Positions 1 through 6,591 of a stretch of DNA of 20,207 nt are shown in pieces (the stretch's first letter is position 1; each line of letters begins with the position of its first letter). This DNA is from JALZAA01 sp046724655 (GTDB lineage Bacteria > Actinomycetota > Acidimicrobiia > IMCC26256 > JACDBD01), in contig JBKOWY010000058.1 of assembly GCA_046724655.1 (NCBI GenBank), positions 1-20,207 on the forward strand. Direction: 5' to 3'. The notes under the pieces are model-generated. The model searched no databases. It saw only the letters and a list, made by a program, of their open reading frames with translations, and was not told the origin of the DNA. The position numbers and the translations under genes were made by a program.

Positions 1-1
1 G

Positions 2-193
2 GCCGGGCTGGCGCTGGCCGCGGCGCTGCCCGAGCTTCCATACGCCTGCGGGCTCGATGCCCGCATGCCCGGCGGCGATGTCGCACGCGAGCCGCTCGTC
101 CCCGAGCACGGCCAGTTGCGTGTGCGGCGCGTCGAACCCGATCCCGAGCTGCTCGACCGCCACGAAGTCACGGCTCACGAGGTGAGATCGTGA
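2..193 (+). CDS. menC: o-succinylbenzoate synthase, C-terminal end (partial)
   Basis: This is the 3' end of a gene that begins before the window; 63 residues remain, closing with a TGA. The tail has an Ala/Leu-rich helix followed by LPYACGLDA and an acidic Pro/Arg-rich segment with PLVPEHGQLRVRRVEPDPELL, which I recognise as the end of actinobacterial MenC, an enolase-superfamily enzyme. MenC dehydrates SHCHC to o-succinylbenzoate in menaquinone synthesis. The catalytic lysines and metal-binding acidic residues lie outside the window, so the call rests on the tail plus the neighbours menH and menD. Its last 19 bases overlap the 3' end of menH on the other strand. Confidence 0.72.
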   Translation, partial: AGLALAAALPELPYACGLDARMPGGDVAREPLVPEHGQLRVRRVEPDPELLDRHEVTAHEVRS

Positions 194-879
194 ACGACGC
201 GGCGCAGCACCGACGCCAGCGCATCGGGTTTTTCGAGGTGCGCGGCGTGGCCGGTTCCTCCGAGCAGCAGGGGATGCACGTCGCCTCCCACAACCCGAGC
301 CATCTCGAACGCGATGTCGACGTACTTCTGGTCGAGACTGCCGGCGACGGGAAGGAACGGTGGTTCAAGCTCACCGAGCCGGTCCCACAACGGCTCCTGT
401 GTGCCGACACCGAGCACCCGCAGCGCGTGCGTGAGCGTGGCGACCGTGTTCCCGGCGCGCCGCGCCTCCAGGCCCGCGGCGTCGGCGGGCAACGACGCGA
501 ACAGCGGCTGGCGCACCCAGCGCTCGAGGAACGCGTCAACGCCGTCACGCTCGATCTCGCGCGCCAGCTGCTCGTCGGCCTTGCGGCGCCCCGCGCGCTC
601 GGCATCATCGGCGATCCCCGGCGACGCGCTGATCAGCACCAGTCCCCGGACGAGATCCGCATGGTCCAGGGCGAGCCGAAGGCACAGGCGTCCGCCCATC
701 GAGTAGCCGACATACAGGGCGCGCCCGCCCGCCTCACCGATGGCGGCGGCGGTGTGCACGAAGTCGAGCCCCGTCGGTGCCTCGAGCGCGACTACATCGA
801 TCTCGTCGCCAAGCCGAGCCCGCACCAGATCCCATGCCGACGCCGTCTGCGTGAACCCCGGCACGAGCACCATTCGCAC
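175..879 (-). CDS. menH: 2-succinyl-6-hydroxy-2,4-cyclohexadiene-1-carboxylate synthase (MenH-like alpha/beta hydrolase)
   Basis: An alpha/beta-hydrolase of 234 residues. It opens with the oxyanion-region motif VLVPGFTQTASAWD, has the nucleophile elbow GYSMGG (Ser about 60), an acid in VAGSLDQKYV (Asp about 183) and the histidine in GTGHAAHLEKP (His about 211), a full Ser-Asp-His triad. In the MenH family this triad removes pyruvate from SEPHCHC, the MenD product. Length fits the family. I chose GTG at 877-879 because AGGA lies exactly 7 bases upstream; ATG at 871-873, two codons in, is the alternative (232 residues). The gene is antisense to menC and menD, divergent from menD with only 14 bases between the start codons, and its tail overlaps menC by 19 bases. 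Confidence 0.85.
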   Translation of the reverse strand: MRMVLVPGFTQTASAWDLVRARLGDEIDVVALEAPTGLDFVHTAAAIGEAGGRALYVGYSMGGRLCLRLALDHADLVRGLVLISASPGIADDAERAGRRKADEQLAREIERDGVDAFLERWVRQPLFASLPADAAGLEARRAGNTVATLTHALRVLGVGTQEPLWDRLGELEPPFLPVAGSLDQKYVDIAFEMARVVGGDVHPLLLGGTGHAAHLEKPDALASVLRRVVHDLTS

Positions 880-893
880 ACCAGGATCCTCGC
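880..893. promoter_or_regulatory. Shared palindromic ribosome-binding site between menH and menD
   Basis: The 8-bp palindrome AGGATCCT (883-890) supplies AGGA on both strands. On the plus strand it lies 7 bases before the menD ATG at 894; on the minus strand it lies 7 bases before the menH GTG at 879. The perfect symmetry decides the menH start. There is no room for two promoters in the 14-base gap, so each gene's promoter must lie inside the other's coding region or further away. Confidence 0.6.
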
Positions 894-2633
894 ATGACCC
901 GCGACGCCACGACCGCGTTCGCCCGTGCGCTCGTCGACGAGTGGGCCCGCGCCGGCGTCCGCGACGCCTGCCTCGCGCCCGGCTCGCGATCCACCCCGCT
1001 CGCGCTCGCGCTGGCGGACGAGGCCCGGTTCCGCCTCCACGTCCACGTCGACGAGCGGTCGGCGGCGTTCTTCGCGCTCGGTGCCGCCAAGGCGAGCGGC
1101 GTGCCGACGGTCGTGCTGTGCACATCGGGCACGGCGGCCGCCAACCTCCACCCCGCGGTGCTCGAAGCCCACCACTCCCGCACGCCGCTCATCGTGTGCA
1201 CAGCCGACCGACCGGCCGAGCTGCGCGACACGGGCGCCGGACAGACCATCGATCAGGTCAGGCTCTACGGCGACGCCGCGCGCTGGTTCTGCGACCCCGG
1301 GGTTCCCGACGACCGCCCGGGCGCCGGGACGGTGTGGCGCTCGATCGCAGCACGCGCCGCGACCGAGGCGTCGGGCCCGCCGGCCGGACCCGTGCACCTC
1401 AACCTCCCGTTCCGCGAGCCGCTCGTACCGACGGGGGCGGAGCTCGTCCCCGCGCCGGGCCGTGCCGACGGTCGGCCGTGGACCACGACGACGCGAGCGG
1501 CGCGCTCGCCCGACCGCGCCACGGTGGATCGGCTCGCCCGCGCCGTGCGCGAGAACACACGCGGTCTCATCGTGGCCGGGTGGGGAACCGGCGCGTCCCC
1601 GGCCGCGGTCGAGCGGCTCGCCGCGACGGCCGGGTGGCCCGTGCTCGCCGACCCGCTGTCGGGGCTTCGCCGTGGCCCCCACGCGGTCTCGACGTACGAG
1701 GCTCTGCTCCGCGTCCCCGGCTTCGCCGACCGCCACCGACCCGACCTCGTCCTGCGGCTCGGCGCGATGCCAACGAGCAAGCTGCTCACGAACTGGCTCA
1801 CCGCGGACGTACCGCAGCTGCTCGTCGACGCGGACCGCGCGTGGCTCGATCCGGGGCGCGGTGCAACCGAGCGCCTCGCAGTCGACGAGGACCCGATGCT
1901 CGCCGCGCTGAGCGACGCGCTCGAGCCTGACGCCCGCTCCGGCTCTCCATGGCTCGAGACGTGGCACGCCGCTGAGCGCATGGCGCGGTCCGCGCTCGAC
2001 GACCTCCTGGACGGGTGGGAGACGCTCTTCGAAGGGCGGATCGCACGTGACGTCGTCGACACCGCGCCGGACGGCGCCACGCTGCTCGTGGCGTCGAGCA
2101 TGCCCGCGCGCGACGTCGAAGCATTCGCCCGGCCGCGCGAAGGCGTGCGCTTCCTCGCCAACCGGGGCGTCAGCGGGATCGACGGCTTCGTGTCCACCGC
2201 ACTCGGTGTCGCCGCCGCATCTCCCGGCCCGTCGGTCGCGCTTCTCGGTGACCTGTGCCTGCTCCATGACGCCAACGGGCTCCTTGGCGTAACCAGGCGC
2301 GATCTGGACGTCACCTTGGTCGTGCTCGACAACGACGGCGGCGGTATCTTCTCGTTCCTGCCGCAAGCGGAGCTGCCCGAGCACTTCGAGCTGCTGTTCG
2401 GCACGCCGCACGGCGTCGACCTGGCGGCGCTCGCGGCGGTGCACGGAGTGTCTGCAGACCGCGTCGAGAAGGCGGGGGATCTGCCCGCCGCGCTCGAAGC
2501 GGCCGTCGCGGCCGGGGGCGTGCACCTCGTCATCGTTCCGACGGACCGCAGCGACAACGTCGCGCGCCATCGCGACGCATGGGCAGTGGTCGCCGACGCC
2601 TTGGAAGTTCAGCGCAGTTCGCGGAGCGAGTAG
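894..2633 (+). CDS. menD: 2-succinyl-5-enolpyruvyl-6-hydroxy-3-cyclohexene-1-carboxylate synthase
   Basis: A thiamine-diphosphate enzyme of 579 residues that joins 2-oxoglutarate (as succinic semialdehyde-ThDP) to isochorismate, the first committed step of menaquinone synthesis. The N-terminal PYR domain shows APGSRSTPL (28-36), the ThDP-activating glutamate in VDERSAAFF (Glu54), CTSGTAAANLHPAVLEA, and TADRPAELRDTGAGQTI. The C-terminal PP domain shows the MenD form of the ThDP/Mg motif, GDLCLLHD starting at residue 452, followed by VVLDNDGGGIFSFLPQ. Length and order are normal for MenD. The ATG has AGGA 7 bases upstream. It probably works with the menF product made from the operon at 9305-12008. 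The liv operon begins 44 bases downstream on the same strand, so read-through is possible. Confidence 0.95.
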   Translation: MTRDATTAFARALVDEWARAGVRDACLAPGSRSTPLALALADEARFRLHVHVDERSAAFFALGAAKASGVPTVVLCTSGTAAANLHPAVLEAHHSRTPLIVCTADRPAELRDTGAGQTIDQVRLYGDAARWFCDPGVPDDRPGAGTVWRSIAARAATEASGPPAGPVHLNLPFREPLVPTGAELVPAPGRADGRPWTTTTRAARSPDRATVDRLARAVRENTRGLIVAGWGTGASPAAVERLAATAGWPVLADPLSGLRRGPHAVSTYEALLRVPGFADRHRPDLVLRLGAMPTSKLLTNWLTADVPQLLVDADRAWLDPGRGATERLAVDEDPMLAALSDALEPDARSGSPWLETWHAAERMARSALDDLLDGWETLFEGRIARDVVDTAPDGATLLVASSMPARDVEAFARPREGVRFLANRGVSGIDGFVSTALGVAAASPGPSVALLGDLCLLHDANGLLGVTRRDLDVTLVVLDNDGGGIFSFLPQAELPEHFELLFGTPHGVDLAALAAVHGVSADRVEKAGDLPAALEAAVAAGGVHLVIVPTDRSDNVARHRDAWAVVADALEVQRSSRSE

Positions 2634-2677
2634 AGAACAGGGCGCCCTCGTAGACTCCGGGTATACGGAGGCTTGCG

Positions 2678-3952
2678 TTGGTCGCAAGGTTCGTCCTCGT
2701 GCTGGCGCTGCTCGGCGCGCCTGCGCTGCTGACCACCACCGGGGCCGGCGCCCAAGCCGAAGGCCCCGCGATCACCGGCCGGCTCGTTCAGAGCGGAAAG
2801 CCCGTCACTGGCGTGAAGATCACGGTGAAGCGCGGCCGGACCCTCGTCGGCACGACGACGTCCGACGCCACCGGGAGCTGGCGCGTCCCCGTCGGGACGG
2901 AGGGCACGTATCAGGTCGTGCTGGACAAAAAGACGATCCCGAAGGGCTTCACGCTTGCAGATCCCAGCCGCACCACGCTCCCGAACGTCATCGTGCAGCC
3001 CGATGCCGACAAGTTCGTGCTGTTCCCCTTTGGCGAGGCGGGCCCGTCGGGCCCGTCGGACTTCGAGGAGCTGCTGAACCTGACCGTGAACGGGATCAAG
3101 TTCGGGCTGATCATCGCGCTGGCCGCCGTGGGTCTGTCGCTCGTGTTCGGGACCACCGGCATGATCAACTTCGCGCACGGTGAGCTCGTCACGTTCGGCG
3201 CGCTGACAGCCTGGTACGTCAACGCCAGCGGCGGGAGCGGGCCCGGCGTCTCCCTCGTGTTCGCAGGAGCCGTAGGTGTGGTCGCGGGCGGGCTGCTCGG
3301 CGGCGGGCTCGAGCTCGGCCTGTGGCGGCCACTTCGACAGCGGCGCACCGGCAACATCGCGCTCATCGTCATCTCGATCGGGCTCGCGTTGTTCCTGCGT
3401 CACATCTACTTGGTGATCTTCAAAGGCAATCCGCGGTCGTTCGAGCAGTTCGCGACGCAACAGCCGTGGAGCTTCGGTCCACTGTCGATCCTGCCCAAAG
3501 ACGGCATCATCATCGGGGTGTCGATCGTCGTGCTCGTCGCGCTCGGTCTCCTCCTGGAGGGCACGAAATTGGGCACAGCCGTGCGGGCGGTCACCGACGA
3601 CCCGGACCTCGCCGAATCCTCAGGCATCGATGTCAAGCGCATCATTCTCATGGTCTGGATCGTGACGGCCGCGCTCGCCGGCCTCGGTGGCGTTCTGCTC
3701 GGCACGACCGAGGCCGTGCAGTGGGACATGGGGCTGCGAATCCTGCTCGTGATGTTCGCCGCCGTCATCCTGGGCGGCCTCGGGTCGTCTTTCGGTGCCA
3801 TCATCGGAGGGCTCGTGATTGGCGTCATCTCGGAGGTGAGCACGTTCTGGTTCCCCACCGATTACAAGGTCGCCTTCGCGCTTCTTGTGCTCATTCTCGT
3901 GTTGCTCGTCCGTCCGCAGGGCATCCTGGGTGTGCGCGAGCGAGTCGGCTGA
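2678..3952 (+). CDS. livH: Branched-chain amino-acid-type ABC transporter permease LivH with N-terminal secreted beta-sandwich domain
   Basis: A protein of 424 residues; ordinary LivH is about 290-310. Residues 1-26 read as a signal peptide (hydrophobic core FVLVLALLGAPALL, then AGAQA). Residues about 31-120 resemble a carboxypeptidase-regulatory-like (CarboxypepD_reg/transthyretin-like) beta sandwich, with GRLVQSGKPVTGVKITVKRG, a TTSDATGSWRVPV turn and YQVVLDKKTIPKGF. The permease starts near residue 130 and carries the family motif ALAAVGLSLVFGTTGMINFAHGE followed by multiple membrane spans. TTG at 2678 is supported by GGAGG 6 bases upstream (2667-2671). A TAGACT box (2651-2656) might be a -10 element but no good -35 is seen. 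First gene of the liv operon; forms the translocation pore with LivM. The substrate is unknown; the family includes amino-acid, amide and urea importers. Confidence 0.9.
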   Translation: MVARFVLVLALLGAPALLTTTGAGAQAEGPAITGRLVQSGKPVTGVKITVKRGRTLVGTTTSDATGSWRVPVGTEGTYQVVLDKKTIPKGFTLADPSRTTLPNVIVQPDADKFVLFPFGEAGPSGPSDFEELLNLTVNGIKFGLIIALAAVGLSLVFGTTGMINFAHGELVTFGALTAWYVNASGGSGPGVSLVFAGAVGVVAGGLLGGGLELGLWRPLRQRRTGNIALIVISIGLALFLRHIYLVIFKGNPRSFEQFATQQPWSFGPLSILPKDGIIIGVSIVVLVALGLLLEGTKLGTAVRAVTDDPDLAESSGIDVKRIILMVWIVTAALAGLGGVLLGTTEAVQWDMGLRILLVMFAAVILGGLGSSFGAIIGGLVIGVISEVSTFWFPTDYKVAFALLVLILVLLVRPQGILGVRERVG

Positions 3953-3964
3953 CCAAGGGGGGAG

Positions 3965-4951
3965 ATGGACTTCAGCCAGGCGCTGGTCGATGCGGTGCGC
4001 GCCGCGGTCGGCGTGCCCGCCGCGGCCTACGCGCTGGCCGCCGTCGGCCTGAACCTCCAGTTCGGCTACACAGGCCTGCTCAACTTCGGCCAGGTCGGCT
4101 TCCTCCTCGTCGGCGCCTACGGCACCGCGATCACCGCCGATCACGGCCTCCCGCTCCCGCTTGCCTTTCTCGTCGGCGTGACCGCGGCGGTTGCTCTCGG
4201 CCTCATCCTCGGTCTCCCGACTCTGCGGCTGCGGGCCGAGTACCTGGCCATCGTGACGATCTCCGCCGCCGAGATCCTCAGGCTCGTCGTCCGGTCGCGG
4301 CCGCTCGAAGGCTTCAGCGGCGGCGCGTTCGGGATCCGCGGCTTCGCGGACGCCTTCTACGACTGGAACCCCATCCCGTCGGGTCAGTACGGCGTCGGCA
4401 GCGTGACCTTCAGCGACCGCACCTTGTGGGTGATGCTCGTCGGGTGGAGCCTCGTCGCGCTCACGTCGTTGCTCATCTTCCTGCTTGTTCGCAGCCCCTG
4501 GGGTCGGGTGCTGCGCGGGATCCGCGACGACGAGGACGCCACTCGCAGCCTGGGAAAAAACGTGTTCGCGTTCAAGCTTCAGAGCCTCGTGCTCGGAGGC
4601 TCGATCGGCGCGCTTGCAGGGATTCTCATCGCCGTTGACGCTCAGTTCACCAACGCAGACTTCTGGCAGTCGATCTTCACGTTCTTCGCGTTCACCGTGA
4701 TCATCATCGGCGGCGTCGGACGCGTCGTCGGGCCGATCGTCGGCAGCATGCTGTTCTGGTTCGTGCTCCAGGCGTCCGACAGCCTGCTGACCCAAGCGCT
4801 CGCCAACAGCGTCTTCGGCTCGAAGCTGGGGCCGACCGAGGCCGGGCCGATTCGGTTCGCGCTCGTCGGTCTCGTGCTCATGGTCTTGATGATCTTCCGA
4901 CCCCAGGGGCTGCTCGGCAGACGCGCCGAGACGCTGGTCGAGGAGCGCTGA
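3965..4951 (+). CDS. livM: Branched-chain amino-acid-type ABC transporter permease LivM
   Basis: An inner-membrane permease of 328 residues and the partner of LivH. It has the family hallmark AAVGLNLQFGYTGLLNFGQVGFLLVGAYG near the N-terminus, the LGLPTLRLRAEYLAIVTI region, and the cytoplasmic coupling segment SPWGRVLRGIRDDEDATRSLGKN that contacts the ATPases. The C-terminus RPQGLLGRR is typical. Length is normal and there is no extra N-terminal domain, unlike the LivH here. The ATG follows a strong purine run (AAGGGGGGAG, 3955-3964) and starts 12 bases after the livH stop. Its stop codon lies inside a 15-bp tandem repeat that runs into livG. Confidence 0.92.
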   Translation: MDFSQALVDAVRAAVGVPAAAYALAAVGLNLQFGYTGLLNFGQVGFLLVGAYGTAITADHGLPLPLAFLVGVTAAVALGLILGLPTLRLRAEYLAIVTISAAEILRLVVRSRPLEGFSGGAFGIRGFADAFYDWNPIPSGQYGVGSVTFSDRTLWVMLVGWSLVALTSLLIFLLVRSPWGRVLRGIRDDEDATRSLGKNVFAFKLQSLVLGGSIGALAGILIAVDAQFTNADFWQSIFTFFAFTVIIIGGVGRVVGPIVGSMLFWFVLQASDSLLTQALANSVFGSKLGPTEAGPIRFALVGLVLMVLMIFRPQGLLGRRAETLVEER

Positions 4952-5000
4952 CGTGACGAGCGCCGACGTGACCAGCGCTGACGTGCGGCGCGCTGACGCA
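4941..5000 (+). repeat. Four-copy 15-bp tandem repeat across the livM/livG junction
   Basis: Four successive 15-base units (4941-4955, 4956-4970, 4971-4985, 4986-5000) share the core AGCGCTGACGTG with a few substitutions. They run from the last codons of livM into the first codons of livG. In the livG frame they encode the repeated peptides TSADV, TSADV and RRADA, and the first three copies each place an in-frame GTG (4953, 4968, 4983). Copy 1 also contains the livM stop codon in another frame. Confidence 0.8.
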
Positions 5001-5798
5001 CCGGGTTTCGTCTCCGACGATCGCGCCGAGCCGATCCTCGTCGCCGAGCACGTTCGCCGCTCGTTCGGCGGCTTGTGCGCCGCGGATGTCGACCATCTCG
5101 ACGTGCCCGAAGGCCGGATCGTCGCCCTCATCGGTCCGAACGGCGCCGGCAAGACGACCCTCTTTAACGTGCTCACCGGTTTCGAGCACGCCGACACAGG
5201 GAGGTGGACGTTCCAGGGCCGACAGATCTCCGGGCAGCCGCCCTATCAGATCGCGCGAGAAGGCATGGTGCGGACCTTCCAGCTCGCCCGTGCCCTGGCG
5301 CGGATGACCGTGCTCGACAACATGAAGCTCGCCGCCGCGAACCAGCGCGGCGAGCGGTTCTTCGTCGCGCTCTTCCGCCCTGCCTGGCGGGCCCAGGAGC
5401 GCCAGATCGAGTCCCGCGCCACCGAGGTGCTCGAGTGGCTCGGGTTGGCGAGGCACCGCGTCGACTACGCGGGCACGCTGTCGGGCGGTGAGCGCAAGCT
5501 GCTCGAGCTCGGCCGCGCCGTGATGGCTGAGCCGGTGCTACTGATGCTCGACGAACCGACCTCGGGCGTGAACCCGGCGCTCAAGCAGTCCCTCCTCGAC
5601 CGGATCGCCTCACTACGCGCGCAGGGCGTCACGGTGTTGTTCGTCGAGCACGACATGGAGGTCGTCACTCGCATCAGCGACGGCGTCGTTTGCATGGCGC
5701 AAGGACGCGTGATTGCCGAGGGCACGCCTGCGGAAGTGGTCGCGGATCCCGCCGTAGTTGACGCCTATCTCGGCACGCATCACGGGGAACGGGCATGA
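4953..5798 (+). CDS. livG: Branched-chain amino-acid-type ABC transporter ATP-binding protein LivG
   Basis: A cytoplasmic ATPase of 281 residues. Walker A is GPNGAGKTT (61-69), the Q-loop region reads RTFQLARALARMTVLDN, the ABC signature is LSGGERK (from 176), Walker B is LLMLDEPTSG (from about 196) and the H-loop is VEHDMEVV (His about 233). The tail VIAEGTPAEVVADPAVVDAYLG is the usual LivG ending. LivG pairs with LivF to drive transport. The start is uncertain: GTG at 4953, 4968 or 4983 all lie in the 15-bp repeat, and about 25 residues precede the normal LivG N-terminus. I keep 4953, which begins one base after the livM stop and suggests translational coupling. Its stop overlaps the livF ATG as ATGA. 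Confidence 0.93.
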   Translation: MTSADVTSADVRRADAPGFVSDDRAEPILVAEHVRRSFGGLCAADVDHLDVPEGRIVALIGPNGAGKTTLFNVLTGFEHADTGRWTFQGRQISGQPPYQIAREGMVRTFQLARALARMTVLDNMKLAAANQRGERFFVALFRPAWRAQERQIESRATEVLEWLGLARHRVDYAGTLSGGERKLLELGRAVMAEPVLLMLDEPTSGVNPALKQSLLDRIASLRAQGVTVLFVEHDMEVVTRISDGVVCMAQGRVIAEGTPAEVVADPAVVDAYLGTHHGERA

Positions 5799-6529
5799 AC
5801 GCCAAGGAGCCGCTGCTCGAGGCGCGTGAGATCGTGGCGGGCTACCTCCCGGGCATCGACATCCTCCACGGCTGCAATCTCGGACTCGAAGATGGCGAGC
5901 TCGTCGGCGTTATCGGACCCAACGGGGCCGGCAAGTCGACGCTCGTGAAGGCGCTGTTTGGGCTCATCCCCGTCCGGGAGGGGACAGTTCGCCTCCGCGG
6001 CCACGACGTCACGGGACTGCCCGCCCACGAGCTGGTCCGCCGCGGCATCGGGTACGTGCCCCAGCTTCGCAACGTGTTCCCGCGGCTCACAGTGCAGGAG
6101 AACCTACGGATGGGCGTCTACCTGTCGCCGGCACGCTTCGCCCAACGGTTCGACGCTGTGACCGAGCTGTTCCCGATACTGGCGGAGCGACGCAGCACGC
6201 GCGCCGGATCACTGTCGGGGGGCCAACGCAAGATGCTTGCTATGGCCCGCGCGCTCATGCCCGACCCGTCGGTTCTGCTGCTCGACGAGCCGTCGGCGGG
6301 ACTGGCGCCGATCCTCCAGGACCAGGTGTTCGACTGGATCGAAGGGGTCAATCGGGCGGGCGTCTCGATCGTGACGGTCGAGCAGAACGCCCGCCGCTGC
6401 CTGCAGATCTGCCATCGCGGGTATGTGCTCGACCAGGGCCGCAACGCGTACACGGCGCCGGGCCACGAGCTGCTGCACGACCCGAAGGTGGTCCAGTTAT
6501 ATCTGGGCGCTCTTGCGCGCGCGAAGTGA
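5795..6529 (+). CDS. livF: Branched-chain amino-acid-type ABC transporter ATP-binding protein LivF
   Basis: A second ATPase, 244 residues, the usual LivF size. Walker A is GPNGAGKST (41-49), then the LivF-typical IGYVPQLRNVFPRLTVQENLRMG, signature LSGGQRK (140-146), Walker B LLLDEPSAGL (161-170) and the LivF form of the H-loop, VEQNARRCL, with Gln before the expected His position as is normal in this subfamily. The ATG overlaps the livG TGA by four bases, so the two ATPases are translationally coupled. It is the last gene of the operon. A perfect 10-bp hairpin follows 13 bases after the stop. Confidence 0.94.
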   Translation: MNAKEPLLEAREIVAGYLPGIDILHGCNLGLEDGELVGVIGPNGAGKSTLVKALFGLIPVREGTVRLRGHDVTGLPAHELVRRGIGYVPQLRNVFPRLTVQENLRMGVYLSPARFAQRFDAVTELFPILAERRSTRAGSLSGGQRKMLAMARALMPDPSVLLLDEPSAGLAPILQDQVFDWIEGVNRAGVSIVTVEQNARRCLQICHRGYVLDQGRNAYTAPGHELLHDPKVVQLYLGALARAK

Positions 6530-6542
6530 CGTGAGCGCGCCA

Positions 6543-6566
6543 CGGGGCCCGGTTTCCCGGGCCCCG
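6543..6566. terminator. Bidirectional hairpin between livF and the convergent binding-protein gene
   Basis: A perfect 10-bp G+C stem, CGGGGCCCGG (6543-6552) against CCGGGCCCCG (6557-6566), with loop TTTC. It lies 13 bases after the livF stop and 25 bases before the stop of the opposite-strand binding-protein gene, so it can serve both. There is no T run, which is common for terminators in GC-rich actinobacteria. Confidence 0.7.
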
Positions 6567-6591
6567 CAGGACATACTGCGTCGACCTCGGA

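Noticed and set aside
792..2687. A 631-codon open frame antisense to menD
   Set aside because: It is a compositional shadow in GC-rich DNA: Arg/Gly/Ala-rich, no recognisable motif, and it covers the strongly conserved menD.
3620..5197. A 525-codon open frame antisense to livH, livM and livG
   Set aside because: It crosses three clear genes, has low-complexity acidic composition and no family motif.
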